A DNA stretch of 64,000 nt from Komagataeibacter medellinensis NBRC 3288 (GCF_000182745.2 NC_016027.1:1952001-2016000); one strand, 5' to 3'. Positions 45,962-55,645 are shown, counted from the stretch's first letter. Notes: generated by a model from the sequence alone, not told the origin. A program made the numbers and translations.

Positions 45962-47331
45962 GGCAGATTGGCCGGTTTATCGCCAAAGATCGCCAGCAGG
46001 CCCGCAATCTTCAGTTGCATTTCATGATATTCACGCATGGGATCGGATTCATGGGTAATACCACCGCCCGCCGCCGCTGTAATATGTGCAGAGGTCATGA
46101 CCAGCGTGCGGATGATGACGCTGCTGTCCATGCCGCCATCATGGCCAATGCGGACCACCGTGCCGCAATAGGCACCACGTGGCGAGGCCTCCAGTTCATC
46201 AATGATCTGCATGGCGTGATGCTTGGGTGCCCCCGTAACCGAACCCGGTGGCAGGGTTGCGGCCAACAGGTCAAACACATCGCAGTCGGAGCGCAGCCGC
46301 CCTGTTACTTCCGATACCAGATGATGGACATGCGTGAAGCGCTCCACCCCAAACAGTTCGCTCACCCCCATGCTGCCCAGTGCCGCAACGCGCCCGATAT
46401 CGTTGCGCATGAGATCGACGATCATCAGGTTTTCCGCCCGTTCCTTGTCATCATGACGCAGGCGGTGCGCAAGGGCCTCATCTTCCGCCGCATTCCCGCC
46501 GCGTGGGGCAGTGCCCTTTATGGGCCGGGTGCGCACCGTGCCATCCGGCTCAAGGCTGAGAAAACGCTCGGGCGAAGCACCAAGCAGGGCAAACCCGTCC
46601 ACCCCCGACAGAAATGCCCCGAAAGGTGCAGGCGACCCCACCCGCAACGCACGATAGGCATCTACTGCCCGCAGGCCTTCAGGCCGCAGTACCCCCATGC
46701 GCCCGGTCACGTTGACCTGAAAGACTTCCCCCGCTGCAATCCGTTCCACCGCGTGCGCCACGGTGGCCCGATAGGCCGGGCCGGTCTGATCCGGGAGAAA
46801 GAACAGGCGGGGCAATGCGGGCAGGGGGACAGCCGGGCCAATAGCTTCCCACCGTGCCACCAGAGCTGCAATACGGGCCGGAGCCAGTTGTGTGGGGGCG
46901 GCAAGCCAGGCCTGCCCGGTCATGCGGTCCAGAAGGCAGGCATGATCGTAAATGCCGAATGCGGCCTCGGGCTCCTCCGGGTCTGCTGCATGGCGCGTGG
47001 CGATCCCTTCTACCCGCAGGCCAGCGCCATAGCCGATGAACCCGACCGCGCCACCCGCAAATGGCACGCCGTCCGGGCAGGTCCGTGCGGGCAGGTGCTG
47101 GCGCAGCAGTTCGGGCAGGGGCTGCGATACGGGTTGGCCATCGCGCCAGCAGGTGCCGCCACGCTGAACAATCACATGCACCGGATCACGGCATACGATT
47201 ACCCAACGCGCACGCGGACTGACATCTCCCCCGCTATCCAGACAGGCCAGCCAGGGCAGATGGCCCCATGCGGCCAGGATATCATCCCCCTCGCGCCATG
47301 GCAGGGGGTGCAACGTACCGGTGCTATCCAT
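45958..47331 (-). CDS. pabB: Aminodeoxychorismate synthase component I
   Basis: A 457-residue chorismate-binding enzyme for folate synthesis. Family blocks include GEVFQVNVTGRM, the PIKGTAPRGGN motif, MIVDLMRNDIGRVA, and PGSVTGAPKHHAM. The start at ATG 47331 is preceded by AGGGTGAGG and overlaps the end of ptsI by eight bases. Confidence 0.92.
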   Translation of the reverse strand: MDSTGTLHPLPWREGDDILAAWGHLPWLACLDSGGDVSPRARWVIVCRDPVHVIVQRGGTCWRDGQPVSQPLPELLRQHLPARTCPDGVPFAGGAVGFIGYGAGLRVEGIATRHAADPEEPEAAFGIYDHACLLDRMTGQAWLAAPTQLAPARIAALVARWEAIGPAVPLPALPRLFFLPDQTGPAYRATVAHAVERIAAGEVFQVNVTGRMGVLRPEGLRAVDAYRALRVGSPAPFGAFLSGVDGFALLGASPERFLSLEPDGTVRTRPIKGTAPRGGNAAEDEALAHRLRHDDKERAENLMIVDLMRNDIGRVAALGSMGVSELFGVERFTHVHHLVSEVTGRLRSDCDVFDLLAATLPPGSVTGAPKHHAMQIIDELEASPRGAYCGTVVRIGHDGGMDSSVIIRTLVMTSAHITAAAGGGITHESDPMREYHEMQLKIAGLLAIFGDKPANLP

Positions 47332-49153
47332 CCTCACCCTGCCGCAGGTCTTCGGCATAGGCCGCGAGCATGGCGGTGACTTCCTGCCCGTCAGCTGCTT
47401 CCAGCGCACGGGCGGCCATGCGGCGACAGTCATCCATGCCTACCGCCCGAATGGCCTGCTTGACCCGGGGCACGGCAGAGGCATGCATGGAAAATGCGCG
47501 TATCCCCAACCCCACCAGCAGCGGTACGCAACGCGGGTCGGACGCCATTTCCCCACACAGGGAAACCGGCCTGCGCTGGCGCAGCCCCGCATCCGCCGCC
47601 ATACGCACAAGGCGCAGCACGGCGGGATGCAACGGGTCGTACAGAGCCGCAACATCATGCGCCGCGCGGTCGGCTGCGAGCGTGTACATGGTCAGGTCAT
47701 TGGTGCCGATGGCCAGGAATTCCGCATCCTGCGCCAGCACATCCGCCATCAGGGCGGCAGCCGGTGTCTCGACCATGATGCCAAGCGGGGGCAGCGGGTC
47801 GGGAACGCTTACCCCCCTACGTCGCAACCTGCGTCCAATGCGGGCATAGAGATCTCGTGCGGCGCGCATTTCCCCCATCGAAGACACCATAGGCAACAGC
47901 ACCCGCACCGGCCCGGCCGTGGCTGCGCGCAGGATAGCGGCGAACTGGGTTTCAAGCAGACCACGGTGCTGGAGCAAAAGCCTTATGCCGCGTATGCCCA
48001 GCGCGGGATTGATTTCTCCTGCATCGCCAATACCCATGTGGGAGAGCACATCGCTGTTCTTCTCGCTACCCCAGTCCACCACGCGGATAGTGACCGGATC
48101 GCCCGCCATGGCCTCGATCAGGGGGCGATAGACGGCTTCCTGCTGGTCTTCATCGGGGAGGGCCTGAGCATTCATGAACAGGAATTCGCTGCGCAGCAGT
48201 CCGATGCCCGCGGCACCAGACTGGGCGATCATGGGCAGTTCGGCCGGTATTTCCAGATTGGCCTGCAACGTCACGACTTCCCCGCTGGAAAGGCGGGCAG
48301 GCAGGCGGCGCAGGCGGCCCAGCATCTGCCGCTCGCGGGCATAGGCGGCAACCTCCACCCGTGCAGCCGCCGCCGTGCGGGTAGAAGGCCGGATGATGAC
48401 CCGCCCGGTCATGCCATCAACCACAAGACGCGTGCGCCGCCCCATCTGCGCCAGCACCCCGTGAGCGGCCAGCACCGCCGGGATGCCAAGGGCGCGTAGC
48501 AGGATGGCAGTATGACCGGTGCTACCGCCTTCCTCCGTTACCACGGCGGCAATGCGAGAAGGGTCGATCAGGGCGGCATCAGCGGGGCGTAACTGTTCGG
48601 CCACCAGAATGGCGCCATCGGGCAACGTGGAAAAGGACCGGTAGGGCGTGCCGCTGAGGTTGCGTATCAGCCTGCGCCCGATCTCACGGAACTCGCCCGC
48701 CCGCCTGCGAGCCGCGACCGCGTCCTCCCCCTCGGGTGCCGGGCGACCGGGGGGGCTGAGCATGATGGCGGCCAGTGCCTCGGTTTCCTGCAGCACGGCC
48801 GCTTCCGCCAGCATGCCCTGCACAAGCCGAACCTCAATGCCACGGCGCAGGCGCGAGGGACCAAGCATGCGGCGATAGACTTCCAGCAGCGAGCCGATTT
48901 CCACCTGCCCGTCCTCGGGCAGCAGGGCAAGACGCTCGTGCAGCCGGCGCAACTGGGCGGCGGAGCGGCTGATCGCCTCGTGCAGGCGGGTGCGTTCATG
49001 CGCGGGGTCACAGTCACACCGCGCGGTATCGACCAACGGGGGAGCAGGCTCATGGGCGACCGTGGCATGACCGATGGCCACACCGGGAGAGACTGGCTGC
49101 CCCGCCAGACGGACCTCACCACTGCGCGACGGGCGGCGTTCAGTCGCCTTCAT
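47324..49153 (-). CDS. ptsI: Phosphoenolpyruvate-protein phosphotransferase (enzyme I)
   Basis: A 609-residue EI of the PTS. It has the phospho-histidine motif GGSTGHTAILLRALGIPA, LRSEFLFMN, and the C-terminal catalytic CGEMASDP. There is no N-terminal GAF domain, so it is not the nitrogen-type EI. It overlaps ptsH by 14 bases. Confidence 0.93.
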   Translation of the reverse strand: MKATERRPSRSGEVRLAGQPVSPGVAIGHATVAHEPAPPLVDTARCDCDPAHERTRLHEAISRSAAQLRRLHERLALLPEDGQVEIGSLLEVYRRMLGPSRLRRGIEVRLVQGMLAEAAVLQETEALAAIMLSPPGRPAPEGEDAVAARRRAGEFREIGRRLIRNLSGTPYRSFSTLPDGAILVAEQLRPADAALIDPSRIAAVVTEEGGSTGHTAILLRALGIPAVLAAHGVLAQMGRRTRLVVDGMTGRVIIRPSTRTAAAARVEVAAYARERQMLGRLRRLPARLSSGEVVTLQANLEIPAELPMIAQSGAAGIGLLRSEFLFMNAQALPDEDQQEAVYRPLIEAMAGDPVTIRVVDWGSEKNSDVLSHMGIGDAGEINPALGIRGIRLLLQHRGLLETQFAAILRAATAGPVRVLLPMVSSMGEMRAARDLYARIGRRLRRRGVSVPDPLPPLGIMVETPAAALMADVLAQDAEFLAIGTNDLTMYTLAADRAAHDVAALYDPLHPAVLRLVRMAADAGLRQRRPVSLCGEMASDPRCVPLLVGLGIRAFSMHASAVPRVKQAIRAVGMDDCRRMAARALEAADGQEVTAMLAAYAEDLRQGEDG

Positions 49154-49430
49154 CAAACCCGGCCCCGACCAGGGCAACAAGGGCTGCCAGTGCGAGCGCT
49201 GCCTGCGGACCACGGGCAGTCATGCCGATTGTCTCGCCCCTGCCCGCCCCCAGCATCATAAGCCCCATGATCGAATGCCCCGATACCGTCATGCCCGCAT
49301 GGGTCACATCGATTTCCGCCGTGAATTTTTCCGCCACCGTCACGAATTTCGCGGCAGCCCGCGCATGCAGCCCGCGCTGGTTCACGATCTCCACATCCAC
49401 AGGCCCACGGGTTGCCTGCGGGTCAACCAC
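49140..49430 (-). CDS. ptsH: HPr family phosphocarrier
   Basis: A 96-residue carrier with active histidine H22 in NQRGLHARAAAKF and the regulatory serine region GHSIMGLMML, the target of HprK. GTG 49430 overlaps the end of the EIIA gene by eight bases. An ATG at 49478 is in frame but would overlap much more. Confidence 0.9.
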   Translation of the reverse strand: MVDPQATRGPVDVEIVNQRGLHARAAAKFVTVAEKFTAEIDVTHAGMTVSGHSIMGLMMLGAGRGETIGMTARGPQAALALAALVALVGAGFDEGD

Positions 49431-49884
49431 CGTGGCCCGCCACACTATCGACCGTGCCCGCCATGCATTCCCCCACACCCGTCAGGCACGCGGCCGGTAG
49501 GTGGGAAGCAACGGAGATATAGCGCCGCCCGGCCTCTTCCGCCCCGCTCAGGCATTCGCGCATGCCGGCATGGCCGCGCATCTGCGCAAGCTTGACCAGC
49601 ATGGGCATGTTCACCCCCGCCAGCACTTCCACCCGGTCGTTCTCCAGCACGGAGACCGCGACATTGGAAGGTGTGCTGCCAAACATGTCGGTCAGCAGGA
49701 TGACGCCCTTCCCGCTATCAACCGAATCGATGGCCTGCTGCAGGGCAAGCCTGCATGTGCCGGGCAGCGTGGTTGCGGTTACGTTGAACACGGCCGCCTG
49801 TAACTGCGGGCCAACAACATGCTCGAGTTCCCCCTTCAGGGTCTCGCCCAGGACACCATGCATAACAAATACAAGACCGATCAT
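49423..49884 (-). CDS. PTS EIIA component, mannose type
   Basis: A 153-residue EIIA with phospho-histidine H9 (VFVMHGVLGE) and LLTDMFGSTPSNVA. No EIIB, EIIC or EIID gene accompanies it, so it is probably a regulatory EIIA as in other alphaproteobacteria. It overlaps rapZ by four bases. Confidence 0.9.
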   Translation of the reverse strand: MIGLVFVMHGVLGETLKGELEHVVGPQLQAAVFNVTATTLPGTCRLALQQAIDSVDSGKGVILLTDMFGSTPSNVAVSVLENDRVEVLAGVNMPMLVKLAQMRGHAGMRECLSGAEEAGRRYISVASHLPAACLTGVGECMAGTVDSVAGHGG

Positions 49885-50861
49885 TTCCGGGGTATCTGCT
49901 CCGTTGTTGTAGCCTGCGCGCGCGGGCGGCTGGCCCAGCGCCAGCTGCTGCGGCCCTGCCGGGCCAGTTCACGATGCATGATCACCACTGGCCAGACCTC
50001 ATGATGGGTACCGCCAGCCTGCCGTGCAAGCCTGAGCGCCATGGCCTCAACCAGCGTGACCGAGCGATGCCGCCCGCCCGAACAGCCTATGGCGATGGTG
50101 GCGTATTTCTTCCCCTCACGCACGAAGCGCGGCAGAACCAGTTCCAGCAGGCCGACCATCCGGTCGAGGAATTCCTGATAATCAGGGTCACGGGCCACAT
50201 ATTCCGCCACGGGCGCATCCAGCCCGGTCATGGCGGAAAGTGCCGGGTCATAATAAGGATTGGTCAGGAAACGGGCATCGAACACCATGTCCGCCTCCCG
50301 CGGGAGGCCGGCGGGGAAGGCAAACGACATCAGCGCCACCGTAAGCCCATCCAGCCCGCCTGCCGACCATTCTCCAAACCGCGCTTCCACCAGTTGGCGC
50401 AGTTCAGGCGGAGGCAGGTCGGACGTGTCGATCACCACATCGGCCACTTCCCGCAGGGGGGATGTCAGCGCGATTTCGGCCTCGATCCCTTCCTTCACGG
50501 TGCCATGCACCGCCTGCGGGTGGCGCCTGCGGGTGGCAGTATAGCGGCGCAGGAGCACGCTTTCCTCTGCCGTGGCGTAAATCAGTTCCGCATGCAGTGC
50601 CGGGTTGACGCGCAGCCTTGCCAGGGCAGCCAGCACGGCAGAGGCATCGAAGCCGCGCGTGCGCGAATCCACACCGACCGCCACCGGGCGCTCGGCGCGG
50701 GCGACGATCTCGTCAAGCATGCCAAGGGGAGGATTGTCGATCACCTCGTGGCCCAGATCCTCCAGAATGCGGAGAATCGAGGACTTTCCCGCCCCGGATA
50801 AGCCGGTCACAAGCAGGATGCGACGGGGGTGAGGTGTGTCTTCAACCATGGTGTCGGTCAC
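49881..50861 (-). CDS. rapZ: RNase adapter protein RapZ
   Basis: A 326-residue P-loop protein: GLSGAGKSS (20-28), VDSRTRGF and the C-terminal GCSGGRHRSVTLVEA motif. In enterobacteria it controls small RNA decay. The GTG at 50861 with AGGG upstream is taken as start; ATG 50849 is an alternative. Confidence 0.92.
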   Translation of the reverse strand: MTDTMVEDTPHPRRILLVTGLSGAGKSSILRILEDLGHEVIDNPPLGMLDEIVARAERPVAVGVDSRTRGFDASAVLAALARLRVNPALHAELIYATAEESVLLRRYTATRRRHPQAVHGTVKEGIEAEIALTSPLREVADVVIDTSDLPPPELRQLVEARFGEWSAGGLDGLTVALMSFAFPAGLPREADMVFDARFLTNPYYDPALSAMTGLDAPVAEYVARDPDYQEFLDRMVGLLELVLPRFVREGKKYATIAIGCSGGRHRSVTLVEAMALRLARQAGGTHHEVWPVVIMHRELARQGRSSWRWASRPRAQATTTEQIPRK

Positions 50862-50983
50862 GCAAAACCCTGTTTCCTGTCAGCCCGATGCCAGATGACG
50901 CATTGCTGTATCATGGTGGTGCCGAAACATGTCCCAGATCCCATTCTCTACTGAATGGCCCATAATAAAAAGGGGATACGGCA

Positions 50984-51433
50984 TCACATCTGGCCATCAT
51001 CAAGCAAGGCCCTGTTCCCGGCAACACAATCCAGGATCAGTTCCACCCGCGCCACGGCGGAAGGAAGAGCCGGATCAAGGAAGAATTCCAGCTGGCCCGT
51101 CATCCTGTCACGCCCCGGCAGGGGCGGCAGCCGGGGGGGATATCCGGGCGGAGACACCAGCCTGGCCACGGCCGCAACCCGCACCCGTTCCCGCCACGCC
51201 ATGCGCACGATCCCGATGCCCCGCACCTCCATCAAACCCGCAAGGACCGGTGGCGCGCTGGCCCATGATCCATTGAGGCAGACACGGTCATCGGCCACCA
51301 GATCAAAGCCCGCCTGTACCAGACGCAGCAGCAGGTCTGATTTGCCCACCCCGGATGGGCCGACAAGCAGGATGCCCTGCTCCCCCCGCGCGGCACAGGA
51401 TGCATGGATCTGGGTGAGGTCACACATGCGCAA
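50984..51433 (-). CDS. hprK: HPr kinase/phosphorylase, short form
   Basis: A 149-residue protein made only of the kinase domain, with Walker A GPSGVGKSD (25-33) and GLMEVRGIGIV, the usual short alphaproteobacterial HprK. It phosphorylates HPr serine. First gene of the PTS operon. Confidence 0.9.
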   Translation of the reverse strand: MRMCDLTQIHASCAARGEQGILLVGPSGVGKSDLLLRLVQAGFDLVADDRVCLNGSWASAPPVLAGLMEVRGIGIVRMAWRERVRVAAVARLVSPPGYPPRLPPLPGRDRMTGQLEFFLDPALPSAVARVELILDCVAGNRALLDDGQM

Positions 51434-51513
51434 GGCTTAACGCAGCGCCATCAACAGAAGGAAAGAAATTTTTTTTATGGACAAAACATGACCACTTTGT
51501 GATTCTGCCGTTA

Positions 51514-51882
51514 ATGGAAGAAAATACACCATTCCCCCCCCCGGCAGAGATCCAAATCCGGCATCTGACTGGCGCGGATCCCCAGACCGGCAGCTTTTCT
51601 CCCGAACTGTTCGCCCAGATCCGCCGGGCACTGGGGGCGGGTATGACCCGTCTGGCCGAACAGGGCATGACGGCGGAAAACGTGACCCGTATCATCTTCA
51701 CGCTTTCTACCACCGATGGTTTCAATACCTGCTTCCCGCTGCTCAACGACCTGTTCAGCCAGACCTGCCCGGCAACCACGCTCAGGCTGGTCAATGAATT
51801 TTCACAGCCCGGACAGTTGGTGGCAATCGACCTGATCGCCCAGCCCGTGCACGACCCGTGCCATGGCCTAGAAACGGTCTAG
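51514..51882 (+). CDS. RidA/YjgF-like protein
   Basis: A 122-residue protein with a trimeric RidA-like pattern ([40 protein letters not shown]). Related enzymes hydrolyse reactive imines. The key arginine lies in a region different from true RidA, so activity is uncertain. Confidence 0.75.
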   Translation: MEENTPFPPPAEIQIRHLTGADPQTGSFSPELFAQIRRALGAGMTRLAEQGMTAENVTRIIFTLSTTDGFNTCFPLLNDLFSQTCPATTLRLVNEFSQPGQLVAIDLIAQPVHDPCHGLETV

Positions 51883-51909
51883 CGGATTATTTTTGGAAAT
51901 CGAGGAGAG

Positions 51910-51985
51910 TGGTGGAGCTGAGGGGAATCGAACCCCTGACCTCCTCATTGCGAACGAGGCGCTCTCCCATCTGAGCTACAGCCCC
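51910..51985 (-). tRNA. tRNA-Ala (anticodon CGC)
   Basis: A 76-base cloverleaf on the minus strand: acceptor GGGGCTG / CAGCTCC, anticodon loop TTCGCAA with anticodon CGC, T loop TTCGATT, encoded CCA at 51912-51910. Confidence 0.96.
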
Positions 51986-52128
51986 ACAATCCTCGCGCGA
52001 TAAATACCCCGCGTACGCGGCAAGTCAAGAAGCATTCTTGCCCCTGCCCGCTTTTTCTGTCCGCTACAGCGTGCTCATGGTGGTTGTATGGGAACCCTGC
52101 GGACACTAGATTCAGCTTTCCGTGCTTC

Positions 52129-52449
52129 ATGAAAGTTGGCCCGTTGGTTTCCATCATTTTCAATCTGCTGTTTGAGCTTATCCAACTCTACACCTGGGTG
52201 GTGCTGGCGGCGTGCATCTTCAGCTTCCTGCTGGGGTTTGGCATCCTGGACCCGCGCAACCGGATCGTGTGGAACATCTCGAACTTCCTGTATCGCATGA
52301 CAGAACCCGTCCTGCAGCCCATCCGCAACATGCTGCCCAACATCGCCAATATTGACCTCAGCCCGCTCGTGCTGCTGCTGCTGATCCAGTACGTGCTGAC
52401 GCCGCTGCTGGCCAAAATCTACGGCATGCTTATGGTCGGAATTGCATAA
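52129..52449 (+). CDS. YggT family membrane protein
   Basis: A 106-residue protein with two helix pairs (ELIQLYTWVVLAACIFSFLL) and the YggT motif EPVLQPIRNMLPNI. Implicated in membrane or division functions; unsettled. Start at ATG 52129. Confidence 0.88.
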   Translation: MKVGPLVSIIFNLLFELIQLYTWVVLAACIFSFLLGFGILDPRNRIVWNISNFLYRMTEPVLQPIRNMLPNIANIDLSPLVLLLLIQYVLTPLLAKIYGMLMVGIA

Positions 52450-52547
52450 ATGCCATGGCTGCAGGCTATCGTCGCAGCCAGCGCGAAGGTTATGATCGGC
52501 CGAAGGCCGTGGGGTCCCGTCGGCCGGATTTCAGGAGTTGTGTTTAA

Positions 52548-53000
52548 ATGAAAAAATCGAACCGTTTTCTGGCGATGATCGCAGCCCTGCCGCTCGCGGC
52601 GGCACTGTCGGGCGCACCGGCTCACGCTCAGGGTTTTGGCGGTCTGGGTGGCGGCTCCTCTTCCGGTGGGCTGGGTAATGCTGCGAGCCTGCTTTCGGGC
52701 AGCGGGATCAACATTCCCTCCGTCTCGTCCCTGCCCATGCCCAACGTCACGGGCCTGCTGAGCTACTGCGTGCAGAACAACTACCTGGACGGCAACAGTC
52801 CTTCCACGCTGCTGTCCTCGCTCAAGCAGAAATCCGGGCTTGATACATCAGGCAGCCAGTACTCCAACGGCCAGAACGGTATTCTCGATACCGGCAATGG
52901 CAACACCTTTTCGCTCTCCTCGCTTACGGGCAACCTGAAGCAGAAAATCACCAAGAAGGTGTGTAATGCGGTAATGAAGCAGGGCCAGTCCCTGCTTTAA
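52548..53000 (+). CDS. DUF2501 family secreted protein
   Basis: A 150-residue exported protein with signal MIAALPLAAALSGAPAHAQ, a Gly/Ser-rich stretch and the DUF2501-like core (VTGLLSYCVQNNYLDGN, KITKKVCNAVMKQGQSLL). Two cysteines may form a disulfide. Function unknown. Confidence 0.85.
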   Translation: MKKSNRFLAMIAALPLAAALSGAPAHAQGFGGLGGGSSSGGLGNAASLLSGSGINIPSVSSLPMPNVTGLLSYCVQNNYLDGNSPSTLLSSLKQKSGLDTSGSQYSNGQNGILDTGNGNTFSLSSLTGNLKQKITKKVCNAVMKQGQSLL

Positions 53001-53015
53001 GCCAGAACAGATGTG

Positions 53016-53040
53016 CCGCCCGTTCACTCAGAACGGGCGG
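53016..53040. terminator. Hairpin shared by converging DUF2501 and hemJ
   Basis: CCGCCCGTTC pairs perfectly with GAACGGGCGG. The hemJ stop codon falls in and just beside the five-base loop, so the last hemJ codons form part of the stem. No U-run is present. Confidence 0.55.
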
Positions 53041-53477
53041 ACCACCACCATGATCACGATGATCATCATGAGAACGGTCGGCACTTCGTTTGCCATACGG
53101 TAGAACCGTTCGGGCCGCGTATTGCGGTCATTGGCAAAATCCCGCCGCCACCGCCCGCAGGCCCCGTTAAAACCCGCCATGGCCAGCACGCAGGCCAGCT
53201 TGGTCAGCCACCAGCCGGAATGCCAGTCCACCAGTCCCGGAATGGATGACAGCAGGCCACCAAAGACAAACGTGCTGATCATCGCAGGCGTGGTGATGAA
53301 GCGCAGCAGCTTGTATTCCATCACCTGGAATCGCGCGGACTCCGCCGATCCGGCTGCCACCTGGCAATGATAGACAAACAGGCGCGGCAGGTAGAACAGC
53401 CCCGCCATCCACGCAATGAACGACATGATGTGAAACGCCTTGAGCCACAGCATCCACGGCGCAAGCACGTCAAGCAT
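53028..53477 (-). CDS. hemJ: Protoporphyrinogen oxidase HemJ
   Basis: A 149-residue four-helix membrane protein; WLKAFHIMSFIAWMAGLFYL and its following YLPRLFVYH are typical of HemJ, the oxygen-independent protoporphyrinogen oxidase. It overlaps the HAD gene, with hemE upstream. Confidence 0.92.
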   Translation of the reverse strand: MLDVLAPWMLWLKAFHIMSFIAWMAGLFYLPRLFVYHCQVAAGSAESARFQVMEYKLLRFITTPAMISTFVFGGLLSSIPGLVDWHSGWWLTKLACVLAMAGFNGACGRWRRDFANDRNTRPERFYRMANEVPTVLMMIIVIMVVVRPF

Positions 53478-54183
53478 GCGCGCCCTCTCCCCTGCCCTGG
53501 GTGGTCAGGATGCGGCGCAGCAGCGGCACGAATTCATCCAGATGCGCAATGCGCAGCAGCCCCGGCCATGTTGGTGCGGGCAGGTCGGCTGGGCGCAGCA
53601 GTACGCAGCCCATACCGGCTGCCTGTGCGGCGCGCGCTCCGGTATCGGTATCTTCCAGCACGATGCAGTTGCCAGGCGATACGCCCTGCGCCTTGGCTCC
53701 GGCCAGATAGACCGCAGGGTCAGGCTTGGGTTGGCCCATGTCACGCGCGGAATGGATGTATTGCGGTGCAATCAGCACATCCAGCCCCGTGCGGCCGAAT
53801 TTGGCCTCCATCTCTGCTACCGAGGAATTAGAACCGATCCGATATGGCAGGCCGAGGCCTGCCACACCACGCAGCATGGCAGGGGCGCCATCAATGGTTT
53901 CCGCCTCATTGCGCATGAGGGTGACAAGGTTGCGCTGCATCCGCGCAGGCCAGTCCCCGGGTAGGGCGATGCCTTCCGCCTGCTCGATCTCGTGCTTGAG
54001 CGCGGTCAACGCGTGGCCTGCGAAGCGGTGGATGGCCTCATCATCACTGATCTCGCGGCCATACTGACGCAGGTCATGGGCAATCATGCGGCATGAAGGG
54101 CCTTCACTGTCGATCAGGACCCCGTCACAGTCAAAAATGACCAGTTCAAGCGCGCCATCGGGGCGCAGTGCGGCAGGCAGCAT
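53470..54183 (-). CDS. HAD-superfamily hydrolase
   Basis: A 237-residue phosphatase-like protein: motif I LVIFDCDGVLIDSE, motif III KPDPAVYL, motif IV VLEDTDTGARAA. The cap domain is alpha-helical as in beta-phosphoglucomutase/phosphoglycolate phosphatase types. Substrate unknown; lies between hemE and hemJ. Confidence 0.88.
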   Translation of the reverse strand: MLPAALRPDGALELVIFDCDGVLIDSEGPSCRMIAHDLRQYGREISDDEAIHRFAGHALTALKHEIEQAEGIALPGDWPARMQRNLVTLMRNEAETIDGAPAMLRGVAGLGLPYRIGSNSSVAEMEAKFGRTGLDVLIAPQYIHSARDMGQPKPDPAVYLAGAKAQGVSPGNCIVLEDTDTGARAAQAAGMGCVLLRPADLPAPTWPGLLRIAHLDEFVPLLRRILTTQGRGEGAHA

Positions 54184-54185
54184 GT

Positions 54186-55247
54186 TCAGACATCCCTTAT
54201 GGTGCGGATCAGGTCGCCCACATGTTCGGGCGGGGTGGAGGGGATCACGCCATGGCCAAGGTTGAACACATGGGGGCGCCCCTTCATGGCATCACGGATG
54301 GCGCGGGCTTCGGCGCGCATGCCTTCACCGCCTGCCAGCACGCGGATGGGGTCAAGATTGCCCTGTAGCACCAGCGTTTCGGGTACCTTTTCCGCCACGG
54401 CCTTCATGTCAGCCCCGGTATCGAGCGCCATGGCGTTCACGCCCGTTTTGTGCCCGTATTCGATGGCCATGAGCCCGCCCAGCCGGGGAAAGCCTATAAC
54501 CGGCACGCCGGGGTGGCGGGCATTGATGATTTCGGTAATACGCCGCGCGGGTTCGATGACATGCTGGCGGAACTGCGAGGGCGGCAACAGGCCGGACCAG
54601 CTGTCAAACAGCATCACGGCTTCGGCCCCGGCTTCGATCTGGGCACAGAGCATGTCGGCTGTGGATGTGGTAAGCAGGTCAATCAGCCGGTCAAAGAAGA
54701 CAGGATCAGTATAGGCCAGCCTGCGTGTCTCCTCGAACTCACGCGAACCATGACCTTCCACCATGTAGCAGGCCACCGTAAACGGCGCACCCGCGAACCC
54801 GATCAGCGTGACCTGTCCAGGTCTGGCCGGACCGATCGCCTCGGGTCCGTCAACAGCTTTGCGCAGCCGCCCCAGCGTTTCCATGACTGGCTGGACCGCT
54901 TTTGCAACGCGCTGGGGATCAAGACGCTCCAGATCCGCCATCGAGCGCACTGGCCCCAGCACCGGGCCGCGTCCATGCACAAACTCCAGCGACTGCCCCA
55001 TCGCCCATGGCAGGATGAGGATATCGGAAAACAGGATGGCTCCATCCATGCCAAAACGGCGGATGGGCTGTAGCGTGATGTCCACCGCCATATCGGGGGT
55101 CATGCAACGGGTTATGAAATCGGCCTTTTCACGCAGGGCACGGAATTCTGGCAGGAACCGGCCCGCCTGTCGCATCAGCCATACCGGAGGTGGCCATGTT
55201 GCCTCTCCCAACAGGGTGGCGAGCAGGGGTTTGCGTGTTTCAGTCAT
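54186..55247 (-). CDS. hemE: Uroporphyrinogen decarboxylase
   Basis: A 353-residue enzyme with MRQAGR at 25-30, GFAGAPFTVACYM, and GNLDPIRVLAG near the C-terminus. It converts uroporphyrinogen III to coproporphyrinogen III. Start at ATG 55247. In many alphaproteobacteria hemE flanks the chromosomal origin. Confidence 0.95.
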   Translation of the reverse strand: MTETRKPLLATLLGEATWPPPVWLMRQAGRFLPEFRALREKADFITRCMTPDMAVDITLQPIRRFGMDGAILFSDILILPWAMGQSLEFVHGRGPVLGPVRSMADLERLDPQRVAKAVQPVMETLGRLRKAVDGPEAIGPARPGQVTLIGFAGAPFTVACYMVEGHGSREFEETRRLAYTDPVFFDRLIDLLTTSTADMLCAQIEAGAEAVMLFDSWSGLLPPSQFRQHVIEPARRITEIINARHPGVPVIGFPRLGGLMAIEYGHKTGVNAMALDTGADMKAVAEKVPETLVLQGNLDPIRVLAGGEGMRAEARAIRDAMKGRPHVFNLGHGVIPSTPPEHVGDLIRTIRDV

Positions 55248-55330
55248 TGATCCGTCGTTCTGTTTCGTTGTGGCCGGACTATCTCGTACTTTCCCAGCCA
55301 CGGATAGCGGGCAGGGACAACGCGCGCGCC

Positions 55331-55645
55331 TCTTTCAAAACAATAAAAGAAAAGAGAAAGAAATTTTTTGAGGTGTTTTAAGTGCTGTGAGTCATGGGGT
55401 ACCCACGTTTCCGAAAATGTACCCCACTTTTCCCACAGGGTGTACAGTTTCCGACTCCAAGGTTTTCCGTGGGTGTGGGCGGTTATCCAGATTGTACCGA
55501 CATAAGGCTGTGTACAACCCACCGCGAATGGACCTGTACCCATTGTCCCCGGTACTCGGTACGACGGAGAATCATTTGGAGTACTATCCCCATGTACCCC
55601 AGTACTCCTGCTGCCCGAATTTTATCTTTCACTTCCACAGTACGG
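55331..55645. other. Candidate chromosomal replication origin (oriC)
   Basis: The hemE-maf spacer holds an A/T- and purine-rich tract (55331-55380), a DnaA-box-like TTATCCAGA (55483-55491, one mismatch from TTATCCACA), weaker boxes TTTCCCACA (55429-55437) and TGTGTACAA (55510-55518, reverse type), and twelve GTAC tetramers between 55399 and 55643. The conserved hemE/maf context of known alphaproteobacterial origins supports this. Genes on the left run mostly away from it. Not proven; GC-skew was not computed. Confidence 0.6.

Noticed and set aside
46015-47379. 454-codon plus-strand frame opposite pabB
   Set aside because: Shadow frame; pabB motifs are complete on the other strand.
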